Assembly (NCBI RefSeq): GCF_014651695.1
Contig: NZ_BMXJ01000003.1
Location: forward strand, 647,046 to 711,045
Direction of reading: 5' to 3'
DNA from: Nocardiopsis terrae
GTDB taxonomy: Bacteria; Actinomycetota; Actinomycetes; Streptosporangiales; Streptosporangiaceae
DNA: 64,000 nucleotides
This document shows, piece by piece, positions 52,316 to 60,863 of this stretch. The notes beneath the pieces were generated by a model. It was given only the letters and a program-made list of their open reading frames with translations, searched no databases and was not told the origin of the DNA. Numbering within the stretch: position 1 is the stretch's first letter; each line of letters begins with the position of its first letter. The translations under genes and the position numbers were made by a program.

Positions 52316-54487
52316 CTACCACCTCATACAGGCGGGAGCGCTGCGCACACCCGCGCTCTCGGTTCCGCCGGGCCCCAGGGCGGTGACCGTGAAGGAGAAA
52401 CACCGCTCGTCGCCTCGGGTGAAGGAGTGGGAGGTGGCCCCCGCCCCGGCACTGGCCTCGTTCAGGAACACCGCGCCGTCGCCGTGCGGGGTGATCCGGT
52501 ACCCCTCGGCGTTGTCGGCGGCCGTCCAGGTGACGGTCACCGTGCTGCCCGAGACGCTGTGGGCGACACCGCTCGGGTCCCCCACCTGCTCTTCGGGCAT
52601 GGTCACCGAAGCGCTGGTGGCGGACTCACCGGTCACACCGCCGGGGCCGCGCGAGGTAACCGTGAACGTGTAGGTCGCGCCCGCCTGCAGCCCGGTGACC
52701 TCCAGTGAGGTCTGTCCGGTGGTGCGGTCGCTGGGCGCGCTCGCGCCGCCCCCGGCGGAGGTGGTGACCAGGTAGTCGACGGCGTTGTCGGCGCCCTCCC
52801 AGGTCACGGTCGCGCTCTCGTCGCCGGTCGCCTCCGCCGTGACCGTGCCGGGTGATCCGGGTGCCTCCTGGCTCGGAGTGACCTGGGGTGACTGTGCCGC
52901 GGGTCCGGTTCCGTGCTCGTTGGTGGCGCGGACCCGGAACCGGTAGGCGGTGCCGTTGTCCAGACCGGTGATCCGGGTGTGCAGCTCGGAGCCGTCCACG
53001 GTGGTCTCGCCGTCCTCCCAGGTGATCTCGTAGGACTCGACGGGAGCGTCCGGGGAGTAGGCCTCGGGCCAGCTCAGCTCGACTTCGCCGTCGCCCGCCT
53101 CGGCGGTGACGGGTGTGGGAGCCCCGGGCGGCCCGGTGGACTCCTCGCCGGAGCCCTCACCTTCGCCGGGCCCCTCACCCGGTCCCGTGCCCTGCCCCGG
53201 ACCCTGGCCTTCGGGGGCGTCACCGCCCTCGGGGTTCCCGCCGGACTGGGGTTCCGTTCCCGGGGACCCCGGTTCAGGTGCGGCTTCGGGGGTGTCGGCA
53301 CGGACCTCGCCCGGCCCCGGCGGGGCCTCGTCGGTGTCCACCAGGGTGGCCCGGCCCGTCTCGTCCACGACCGCGGCCGCGCCGGTGTCGGGGGCGTTGA
53401 CGAACAGGCTGCCCTCGCGGGCGTCCAGCTCCAGCGCGCCCTCCGCGCCCGGCAGGGTGACAGTGTCGAGTTCGCGGCCGTCGGGTGCGTAGGAGCGGAC
53501 CACACCCTCCTCGTCGAAGGGGACGTAGACGCGTCCGGAGAACGGCACCGCGATCCCGCCGCCCGGTTGGCCCACCGGGAAGTAACTGGTCTCGGCGGCA
53601 CCGTAGGGGTGCAGGAGGGTGACGATCCCGTCGTCCTCGGTCTTGGTGACGGCGGCCATGTCCCCGCGGGTACGGGCCGGCATGGCCGAGTCGTCCATCG
53701 GCGCGGGCATGGTGACCATCACGGGGTCGTCCCCGTCGCGCATGGCCACGACCTGTTCGCTGCCCCGGTCGACGGCCAGCGCGCCGTCATCGAAGACCGT
53801 GACGCCGATATCGGCCCCCGGGGAGGCCACCGCGACCGTCTGGGTGACGGCGGCCTCCCCGTCGGTGACCCTGATCCCGACGGCGTGCCCCTGCGCGGGC
53901 GCGCCCACCCACAGGGTGTCGGAGTCGTCGAAGGCTCCGCCGACCAGCGGCCCCTCCAGGGTCAGGGAGGCGCCGGTGGCCTGGAGCGTGGCGGGGTCCA
54001 CGGCCCTGATCTCGCCGCCCTCGCGGTCGATCACCACGGCGGACTCCCGGCCGAGCACCACCCCGAAGTCGCCGGACCCCAGTTCGAGCTTGCCGGAGAA
54101 GCCGAGCTCGTTGAGGTCGACCGAGGTCACCTTGCCCGTCTCGGGGTCGGTGAGGATCAGGTAGTCGTCGTTCTGTTCCACCTCGACACGGCCGCCCCCG
54201 GCCTCGGGGAGGGAGGCGACCAGGTCGATCTCCGCGTTGTTGCCGTTGACGCGGACCGCCTCGCCGGCCGGGGCGCTCCACAGCCAGGCGGCGCCGTCGG
54301 AAACCTCGTCCGAGCGGCCCAGGGCCCCGACCCCGAAGGCGGTGCTGACCAGCGCGGTCGCCATGAGGCTGAGGACCAGGCCCGAGGATCCGGCGCGGGT
54401 GCGCCGGGCGAGGGTTCCGAGCAGGCGGCGTGAACGGCTCCGTTCGGCCGGGTCGGTACCGCTCGATGCCGTCTGGCGGCTCGCCAT
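52316..54487 (-). CDS. Membrane-anchored beta-propeller plus three FN3 domains
   Basis: A 723-residue protein. A basic N-terminus and one helix (GLVLSLMATALVSTAFGVGA, about 36-56), an outer beta-propeller-like region of repeated blades (VTSVDLNELG, YVPFDEEGVVRSYAPDGREL; about 60-400), a Gly/Pro/Glu-rich linker, then three fibronectin type III domains (AGDGEVELSWPEAYSPDAPV; ATVTWEGADNAVDYLV; TVTVTWTAADNAEGYRI). GGAG precedes ATG 54487. FN3 proteins of this type go with kinase/AAA/DUF58/transglutaminase genes in PFNA-type clusters. Likely displayed on the cell surface. Confidence 0.8.
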   Translation of the reverse strand: MASRQTASSGTDPAERSRSRRLLGTLARRTRAGSSGLVLSLMATALVSTAFGVGALGRSDEVSDGAAWLWSAPAGEAVRVNGNNAEIDLVASLPEAGGGRVEVEQNDDYLILTDPETGKVTSVDLNELGFSGKLELGSGDFGVVLGRESAVVIDREGGEIRAVDPATLQATGASLTLEGPLVGGAFDDSDTLWVGAPAQGHAVGIRVTDGEAAVTQTVAVASPGADIGVTVFDDGALAVDRGSEQVVAMRDGDDPVMVTMPAPMDDSAMPARTRGDMAAVTKTEDDGIVTLLHPYGAAETSYFPVGQPGGGIAVPFSGRVYVPFDEEGVVRSYAPDGRELDTVTLPGAEGALELDAREGSLFVNAPDTGAAAVVDETGRATLVDTDEAPPGPGEVRADTPEAAPEPGSPGTEPQSGGNPEGGDAPEGQGPGQGTGPGEGPGEGEGSGEESTGPPGAPTPVTAEAGDGEVELSWPEAYSPDAPVESYEITWEDGETTVDGSELHTRITGLDNGTAYRFRVRATNEHGTGPAAQSPQVTPSQEAPGSPGTVTAEATGDESATVTWEGADNAVDYLVTTSAGGGASAPSDRTTGQTSLEVTGLQAGATYTFTVTSRGPGGVTGESATSASVTMPEEQVGDPSGVAHSVSGSTVTVTWTAADNAEGYRITPHGDGAVFLNEASAGAGATSHSFTRGDERCFSFTVTALGPGGTESAGVRSAPACMRW

Positions 54488-54741
54488 CCACGTTCTCCTT
54501 CGCCTACCGCGGGCGCGTCCGGCCTCCGGAGACAGGGGAGGTGGGATCGGTTTCGCTTGTGTTCGGGGCCCGCGGGGGACGGGCATCTGTACGAAACCAG
54601 ACAGTCGATGCGGCGTCAACGCGCCCGGGAACGGTCCGGTTCACCCGCTCTGGGATGCGCCCGACCCGCTTTCCGGTTCTCGCCCGACCCCGGAAATCCG
54701 CGCCGTTTCGGGGCCCCGCCGTCCACCGCGGGGCGGTGCGC

Positions 54742-55206
54742 TCAGTCGAGGAAGAGCTCGCCGATGACCTCCCCGTCGTTCACCCGGCCGGTCCTGCGGA
54801 AGCCGAGCGCCAGGTAGAAGTCCTCCGGGCTGCCCTCCCCCGGTACCCAGGAGACCGTGACCCGCGAGATCCCCCGGTCCCGGGCCTCGGTGAGGACCCC
54901 CTGCACCGCGAAGCGGCCGTAGCCCCTGCCCTGGTGTCCCTCCCCGATGTTCAGCCGCCAGATCTCGGCCCGGAAGTCGGGGTCCTCCTCCTCGGGATCG
55001 AAGCCGACCATGACGAAGCCCACGGCCTCGTCGCCGTCCATGAGCAGGCGGGGCCATGCGGTGTCACGGGCGGCGTAGGCCTGGGCGAGGGAGCGTTCGA
55101 CCGAGGCGACGAACCTGTGCTGGTCGTCGCGGACGCGCACCCCGAGTGCGGCGTCGACGTTGTCGGGAGTGATCTCCACCAGACGCGGAGCGGGGGGTTC
55201 TGTCAT
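54742..55206 (-). CDS. GNAT acetyltransferase, BltD/diamine acetyltransferase-like
   Basis: A 154-residue GNAT protein. The run QHRFVASVERSLAQAYAARD, then AVGFVMVGFD, GRGYGRFAVQGVL (acetyl-CoA loop) and FYLALGFRRTGRVNDGEVIG, matches the spermine/spermidine acetyltransferase BltD pattern, including the Y-x-x-LGF-x-TG ending. ATG at 55206 is used because the upstream frame lacks homology. It may acetylate polyamines. Confidence 0.75.
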   Translation of the reverse strand: MTEPPAPRLVEITPDNVDAALGVRVRDDQHRFVASVERSLAQAYAARDTAWPRLLMDGDEAVGFVMVGFDPEEEDPDFRAEIWRLNIGEGHQGRGYGRFAVQGVLTEARDRGISRVTVSWVPGEGSPEDFYLALGFRRTGRVNDGEVIGELFLD

Positions 55207-55295
55207 ACGGGGGACCCTACGGCCGGTTCCGCCCGCCACACCATCCGTTTTCGCCGGCTTCGAGCCGTCCCGGCGGTCGGGTGCAGAGCCGGGGC

Positions 55296-58200
55296 TCAGG
55301 TACCCGGACGGGAGAGGACGCGGTCGACGTCGAATCGCTCGGGGGCGGTGAGCGGCGCACCCGATCCCTCACGGAGCCGAGCGGCCTCGGTGAGCAGGTC
55401 GGCGGCCCGGTCCGGCTCCCCGGCCAGGGCGTGCGCCCCGGCCAACCCTTCGAGCGCGGCGGCGACCGCACGGGGGTCACCGCTGGCCTCGGCGTCGGCC
55501 CGGGCCAGAGTGTGCAGGTCCAGGGCGGCCGCGGCGTCTCCGCGCTGTTCAGCGACGTACCCCAGCTGGGTGCGCAGGAACGCCGTTCCGACGTGGCTGC
55601 CCGTGCGCAGGTTCCAGTCCACCCAGCGGCGCAGGAGGCGTTCGGCGTGGTCGAGGTCGCCGCGGCGACGGGCTGCCAGGACGGTTCCGGCGTCGGCGAA
55701 CTGTTCGGCGCCCGCGTCGGAGTGCTCCGCGGCCAGGGCGGCGGCCCGGGCGTGCAGAACATCGGCCCGGTCCAGGTCACCGCGGAGCAGGGCCACTCGG
55801 CCCAGCCCGGACAGGGCGAGGGTGACGTTGCCCCACAGACGCAGTTCCTCGGCCAGGCGCAGGCTGCGCTCGTGGTGGGCAGCGACGCCGTCCAGGTCGC
55901 CGAGGGACTCCAGTGCCTGAGCGAGGGCGTCGGTGGCCTGGAGGGCACCCCAGCTGTCACCGAGTTCCCGTAGTGCGCTCTCCGCCCGCCGCGCCGCGTC
56001 CAGTGCCCCGGCGATGTCGCCCCGGCCGAGTGCGGCGTAGGCCAGGGTGACCCGGGAGACCTCGACACCCCAGCGGTCCCCGGTCTCGATGGCCGCCTCG
56101 TGGGCGGCCCGCACGCGGGCAGCGGCCAGGCCCCGGTCGCCCAACCCCCATCGGAGGTGTTCGATCAGCCAGGCGAGCCGGGCGCGGACGACCGGGTCGG
56201 TGACCCGGTCCAGGTGTTCGGGCACACGGGCGCGGCGGTGCGTTTCGTCGTCGGTGGCGGGTACGGCGAAGGCGGTCCGCCACAGGTCGGCCTCGGCGCG
56301 GGCGGAGGCGGTCCCGCCGGGCAGATCGAGTGCCCGGTCCAGGGCCAGCCGTGCCTGTCCGGAACGTCCGCGCAGGTAGCGATGCCAGCAGGAGGCCACG
56401 GCCAGACGCAGGGCCAGGTCGGTGTCGCCGACACGGACGGCGTGGTCCAGGGCGGTGTTCAGGTTGGCGGCCTCCCGGTCCAGACGGTCGAGCCAGCGGC
56501 GCTGGTCGGGGCCGCGCAGGTGGGTGTCGGCCCGGGCGGCGAGGTCGGCGAGGTGGCGGGCGTGCCGGTCCTGGACCCGGGGCTGGTCACCGGAGGCGGC
56601 CAGGTGTTCCAGGGAGTAGGCGGCCACGGACTCCAGGAGGCGGTAGCGGGTGCGGGCGGGATGGGCCTCGACGGTGACGAGGGAGCGGTCGGCCAGGGCG
56701 CCGACCAGGTCCAGGACCGCGTTCGGAGGCACAGGGGGCACGTTCGCCGGCCCCTCGCCCTCCTCGGGCCCCTCCCCCGGTTCCGGCCCGGAGCAGACGG
56801 CCCCGGCGGTGTCCGGTTCGCAACCGTCCGCGGTCACGGCCAGGCGGGACAGGACGGCCCGTTCGGTCGGATCGAGCGGCTCCCAACTCCAGTCGATCAC
56901 CGCACGCAGGGTGCGCTGACGGGCGGGGGCGTCGCGGCGGCCGCTGCCGAGCAGGGCGAACCGGTCGTCCAGCCGGGCCACGACCTCGTCGATGCCCAGG
57001 TGGCGCAGGCGGGTCGCGGCCAGTTCCAGGGCCAGCGGGATACCGTCCAGTCGGCGGCAGACGGTAACGACGGCGGGGGCGCTCTCGGGGCCCAGGAAGA
57101 AGGTGGAGCGGGCCGCGCGGGCGCGGGCGGCGAAGAGCTGGACCGCGCCCGAGGCGGCGAGTTCGTCGGGGTCGGTGGCCCCCGGGGCGGGCAGGTCGAG
57201 CGGGGGCACCGCGTACAGGTGTTCTCCCGCCACGTCGAGGGGTATCCGGCCGGTGGCGAGGACGCGCAGGTGGGGCAGGGCGCCCAGCAGGTGGGAGACC
57301 AGGGCGGCCACGGGCGCGACGACGTGTTCGTGGTTGTCCAGCACGAGGAGGGCGCGCCGCCCCCTGAGCAGCGCCACGATCCGAGCCAGCTCTTCGGGCC
57401 CCTCGCCGGTGTGCCCGTCCCGAGCCCCGAGGGTGGCGGCCAGGAGGGGCACGGGGTCACCGCCGGGGGCGAGTCCGGCCAGTTCGACCAGCCAGGCGCC
57501 GTCCCCGGCAACGGACACTTCGCTCTCGGGCTCTCCCCCGGAGCTGAGCGCCGCCCCGGCTGCCAGGGCGAGGCGGGTCTTTCCGACGCCGCCCGGTCCG
57601 GTCAGGGTGACGAGCCGGTGTTCGGTGAGCAGGGTGCCGAGTTCCCGGAGGGGACGGTCCCGGCCGATCAGGGCGTCCACGGGTTCGGGCAGGCGTCCGG
57701 GCGGCGGGGCGGGGCGGGGCGCGGGGTCCAGCGCGGGGTCGCGGACGAGCATGGCTCGGTGCAGAGCCGACAGCTCCGGTCCGGGGTCCGCCCCCAGCTC
57801 CTCGGCGAGGCGGGAGCGCAGGCGCGTGTAGGCGGCCAGTGCCTCGGCGTGGCGTCCGGCCCCGTGCAGGGCGCGTAGGTGGGCGGCGTGCAGGCGTTCA
57901 CGGTAGGGGTGGAGGGCCACCGCGTCGGTGAGATCGGCGGCCAGAGCGCTGTGCTCGCCCAGTTCCAGGCGGGTTTCGGCGAGGTCCTCCAGGGCGCTCA
58001 GGCGCATCTGCTCCCAGCGGGTCAGCTCGGTCCAGCGGTCCTCGGCCGGACCGGGCCCGGCGTGGGTGAACTCGGCCAGTGCCGGGCCGCGCCACAGGTC
58101 CAGGGCCTGGGAGAGGCGGTCTGCGCGGGTGCGGGGGTCGGTGGCACGGGCGGCCTGGTCGAGGAGGTCCTCGAAGAGTACGGCGTCGAGGTGGTCGGTA

Positions 58201-58484
58201 GCCAGGAGGTAGCCGGGGGGACGGTGGCGGACCAGGGCACGGGCGCCCGGTTCGGCAGCGTCCAGAGTGCCGCGCAGCTGGGAGATCCGGGCCTGGAGGA
58301 CTGCGGCGGGACGGGCGGGCGGGGTGTCGCCCCACAGGTGGTCCACGAGTCGGTCGACGGAGACAGGACGGCCCCGGGCCAGGAGCAGGTGGACGAGCAG
58401 GGCGCGGACCTTGGTGTCGGGGACCCGGACGGGTTCGCCGTGGTCGGTCAGCGCCGACAGTGGACCGAGGACCCCGAATCGCAT
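55296..58484 (-). CDS. AfsR/SARP-type regulator with BTAD, NB-ARC ATPase and TPRs
   Basis: A 1062-residue regulator. An OmpR-type winged HTH (about 1-95: RFGVLGPLSALTDHGEPVRV), a BTAD domain (about 100-245), an NB-ARC ATPase with Walker A LTGPGGVGKTRLALAAG near 295 and Walker B ALLVLDNHEH, then tetratricopeptide repeats to the end. No LuxR-type end. Start at 58484 follows GGTGAGG. Divergent from an SDR gene 189 nt away, its most likely target. Such proteins usually activate secondary metabolism, but no biosynthetic cluster is visible here. Confidence 0.85.
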   Translation of the reverse strand: MRFGVLGPLSALTDHGEPVRVPDTKVRALLVHLLLARGRPVSVDRLVDHLWGDTPPARPAAVLQARISQLRGTLDAAEPGARALVRHRPPGYLLATDHLDAVLFEDLLDQAARATDPRTRADRLSQALDLWRGPALAEFTHAGPGPAEDRWTELTRWEQMRLSALEDLAETRLELGEHSALAADLTDAVALHPYRERLHAAHLRALHGAGRHAEALAAYTRLRSRLAEELGADPGPELSALHRAMLVRDPALDPAPRPAPPPGRLPEPVDALIGRDRPLRELGTLLTEHRLVTLTGPGGVGKTRLALAAGAALSSGGEPESEVSVAGDGAWLVELAGLAPGGDPVPLLAATLGARDGHTGEGPEELARIVALLRGRRALLVLDNHEHVVAPVAALVSHLLGALPHLRVLATGRIPLDVAGEHLYAVPPLDLPAPGATDPDELAASGAVQLFAARARAARSTFFLGPESAPAVVTVCRRLDGIPLALELAATRLRHLGIDEVVARLDDRFALLGSGRRDAPARQRTLRAVIDWSWEPLDPTERAVLSRLAVTADGCEPDTAGAVCSGPEPGEGPEEGEGPANVPPVPPNAVLDLVGALADRSLVTVEAHPARTRYRLLESVAAYSLEHLAASGDQPRVQDRHARHLADLAARADTHLRGPDQRRWLDRLDREAANLNTALDHAVRVGDTDLALRLAVASCWHRYLRGRSGQARLALDRALDLPGGTASARAEADLWRTAFAVPATDDETHRRARVPEHLDRVTDPVVRARLAWLIEHLRWGLGDRGLAAARVRAAHEAAIETGDRWGVEVSRVTLAYAALGRGDIAGALDAARRAESALRELGDSWGALQATDALAQALESLGDLDGVAAHHERSLRLAEELRLWGNVTLALSGLGRVALLRGDLDRADVLHARAAALAAEHSDAGAEQFADAGTVLAARRRGDLDHAERLLRRWVDWNLRTGSHVGTAFLRTQLGYVAEQRGDAAAALDLHTLARADAEASGDPRAVAAALEGLAGAHALAGEPDRAADLLTEAARLREGSGAPLTAPERFDVDRVLSRPGT

Positions 58485-58672
58485 GCCCTCACCGTAGCGG
58501 GGGCGGAACGGTTCCCGTACTCGCGACGCCCTTCTCCCCCGCCGCCGTCGGGCTTTCGAGGGCCCACCCGTAGCGGAGCCGTGGCGAACCCGTGGCGGTG
58601 CCCGGCAGCGTGGGGACGACCGGTCGAGGCGGTCACCGGGCCGCCCGCGGAAGGGAACAGGAGAGTTCGGAC

Positions 58673-59434
58673 ATGGGTGTCTACGAGGGCAAGCGGGCCG
58701 TGGTGGTCGGCGGGACGCACGGTATGGGCCTGGGCGTGGTCGAGGAACTCCTGGCCGGCGGGGCTCAGGTCCTGCTGACCGGTAACAACGAGGAGAACCT
58801 GGCGGAGGTACGGGGCAGGTTCGGGCCCCGGGCACAGGCGGTGCGCGCGGACGCCGCCCGGGTCGGGGACGCGGACGTGCTGGCCGAGACGGTGCGCCAG
58901 ACCCTGGGCGGGGTCGACTTCCTGCACGTGAACGTGGGTGTGGCCGCGGCGGAGCCGTTCACAGAGGTCTCAGAGGAGACCTACGAGTGGATGTTCGGGA
59001 TCAACGCCCGGGGCGCGTACTTCACCGTGCAGAGGCTGGCGCCGCTGCTCGCCGAGGGCGGCTCGGTCGTGTTCACGACGTCGGTCACCAACGCCACCGG
59101 AACGGCCGGTCTGAGCGTGTACACCGGCGCCAAGGCGGCGGTGGCGGGGTTCGCCCGGAGCTTCGCGGCCGAACTGCTGCCGCGCGGGGTCCGGGTCAAC
59201 AGCGTTGCTCCCGGATTCATCCACACGCGTTCGGGCGGGTTCACCGGTGCCTCCGAGGAGGAACGCGCCGCCATCGCCGCCGCCGGTGACCAGGCCACTC
59301 CGATGGGCCGCCACGGGACGGTGGCCGAGGTGGCGCGGGCGGTGCTGTTCCTGGGCTTCGAGGCGACCTTCACCACCGGTGCGGAGCTGCCTGTGGACGG
59401 TGGTATCGGCCCCGCCCTCCAGGGTCTCGCCTGA
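58673..59434 (+). CDS. SDR-family oxidoreductase
   Basis: A 253-residue short-chain dehydrogenase. Nucleotide turn VVVGGTHGMGLGVVEEL, Ser in VFTTSVTNATGTAG and the catalytic YTGAK near residue 155. Full family length. ATG at 58673 follows CAGGAGAG. It is divergent from the AfsR-like gene and may be controlled by it. NADPH is likelier than NAD because no acidic residue follows the glycine turn where NAD enzymes have one (LLTGNNEEN); substrate unknown. Confidence 0.87.
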   Translation: MGVYEGKRAVVVGGTHGMGLGVVEELLAGGAQVLLTGNNEENLAEVRGRFGPRAQAVRADAARVGDADVLAETVRQTLGGVDFLHVNVGVAAAEPFTEVSEETYEWMFGINARGAYFTVQRLAPLLAEGGSVVFTTSVTNATGTAGLSVYTGAKAAVAGFARSFAAELLPRGVRVNSVAPGFIHTRSGGFTGASEEERAAIAAAGDQATPMGRHGTVAEVARAVLFLGFEATFTTGAELPVDGGIGPALQGLA

Positions 59435-59684
59435 GGGGAGTTGCCGGATCGCGGGGGCTTGACGCCATGGCCGACGGTCCCGGTAGGAACACCGCCACCG
59501 TCACCCTCGACCCTCCCGGTGGGGACGGCCTCAGTGACAGGTTCGGGGGACGGAGCCCATCCCGCCCTCGCCGTGCGCCTCGGGGAGTTCGAGGGCACTC
59601 CCGAGGGGCACGGCGCCCCCGGACTGTCGGCACCGGAAACTAGGGTGACCGTCACCACAGGACACGATCCCGGAAGGCCGAGCC

Positions 59685-60221
59685 ATGGTCACAAACGACC
59701 CCCGCGCCGAAGCCCTGACCGACGACGCCCCCGGTTCCTGGGAGGAGGTGCTCGGCCACCTGGCGGAGGTGAGCGGGACGTACTGGCTGACCCTGCCCCG
59801 GGAGGGCGGGACCCCGCACACCCGGCCGCTGCTGGCGGTGTGGGTGGCCGGGCGGCCGTACTTCGCCTGCGGTGACGGAACGAAGAAGGCCCGGCTGCTC
59901 GCGGCCTCGCCCCGGGTGAGCCTGGCGGTGTCCACCGGCCTCCTGGACGTGGTGGTCGAAGGGCGGGTCGAGCGGATACGGGACGAGGACCGGGTGAAGG
60001 AGGTGGCCGGGGCCTACCCCGTCGTGTACGGGTGGCCGCCGGTCGCCGAGGGCGACCTGTTGACCGGCCCCGACGGCGCCCCGACCGCCGGTCCTCCGCC
60101 CTACGCGGTGTACGGGATCGTCCCCGGGACCGGCTACGCCTTCCCCACCGGCGACGTCGGCCACGGAGCCACCCGGTGGCGGTTCGGGCCGCAGGAGGAA
60201 CGGTTCGGGGACGTGAGGTGA
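59685..60221 (+). CDS. PPOX-class (pyridoxamine 5'-phosphate oxidase-fold) protein
   Basis: A 178-residue split-barrel flavin- or F420-type protein: YWLTLPREGGTPHTRPLLAV, ACGDGTKKARLLAASPRVSL and VVVEGRVERIRD. These match the PPOX-like families that use FMN or F420. ATG at 59685; the upstream has CGGAAGGCC-type sequence as the ribosome site. Reductase or oxidase of unknown substrate. Confidence 0.78.
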   Translation: MVTNDPRAEALTDDAPGSWEEVLGHLAEVSGTYWLTLPREGGTPHTRPLLAVWVAGRPYFACGDGTKKARLLAASPRVSLAVSTGLLDVVVEGRVERIRDEDRVKEVAGAYPVVYGWPPVAEGDLLTGPDGAPTAGPPPYAVYGIVPGTGYAFPTGDVGHGATRWRFGPQEERFGDVR

Positions 60222-60369
60222 CCGATGCGCCCCTGCGCCGAGCCCCCGAACCGCCCCGGGGGCCGGAAACCGGGTGAGGAAGGGGGATCGGCGGGTAAAG
60301 GTCCCTAGGGAACCCGCAGCACCGAGAACCCCGACGACCACCTACCGCCCCACCCCCCAGGAGGTAGCA

Positions 60370-60579
60370 GTGCGCACCAGCATCGTCCTTTCGGTACTCG
60401 TCCTGCTCTGGTTGGCGATCGGGCTGGCCGCCGCCGTCCAGCGCGGCTACTTCAGTACCTCGGAGGCCTCCTGTTCGACGCTGGGCAGCACCGTGGTGAC
60501 CGTCTTCGTCGGTCCGCTGAACTATCTCGGCGTCAACCCGACCGTCGAGTGCCCGCCCGTCCCCGAACCCTCCGAGTAG
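60370..60579 (+). CDS. Small conserved actinobacterial membrane protein
   Basis: A 69-residue protein with one N-terminal helix (SIVLSVLVLLWLAIGLAAAV), QRGYFSTSEASC, and a second hydrophobic part STVVTVFVGPLNYLGVNP with the NPTVECPxP ending. I recall this QRGYF...GPLNY-GVNP arrangement from a widespread actinobacterial family. GTG at 60370 has an excellent CAGGAGGTAGCA before it. Function unknown. Confidence 0.78.
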   Translation: MRTSIVLSVLVLLWLAIGLAAAVQRGYFSTSEASCSTLGSTVVTVFVGPLNYLGVNPTVECPPVPEPSE

Positions 60580-60583
60580 CCCG

Positions 60584-60626
60584 CGTCAGGCCGCACGCGC
60601 TCCGGCGGGGCGCGTGCGGCCTGACG
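60584..60626. terminator. 17-bp hairpin after the small membrane gene
   Basis: CGTCAGGCCGCACGCGC and GCGCGTGCGGCCTGACG pair perfectly around a 9-nt loop, five nt after the stop. Confidence 0.7.
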
Positions 60627-60863
60627 GTGGCGGCCCGAGCCACCTGCCCCGGGTCGTTCACGACCGGGTGGTCGAGGACAGCAACGCGCCGGAGGCCGGA
60701 TCCTCCCGGGGACACCAGGAAACATGCCGTGTCGGACTTCGTCACCTGATCACACCGCGACACGCCCTTTTCGGACTCGCCCGCGAACCTCCTGGCCCGG
60801 GCCGGTCGAGCCGGACAGACTCTGTATCGCCCAGCTCAGTGTCACCCAGTTATCGGAGTCCAT

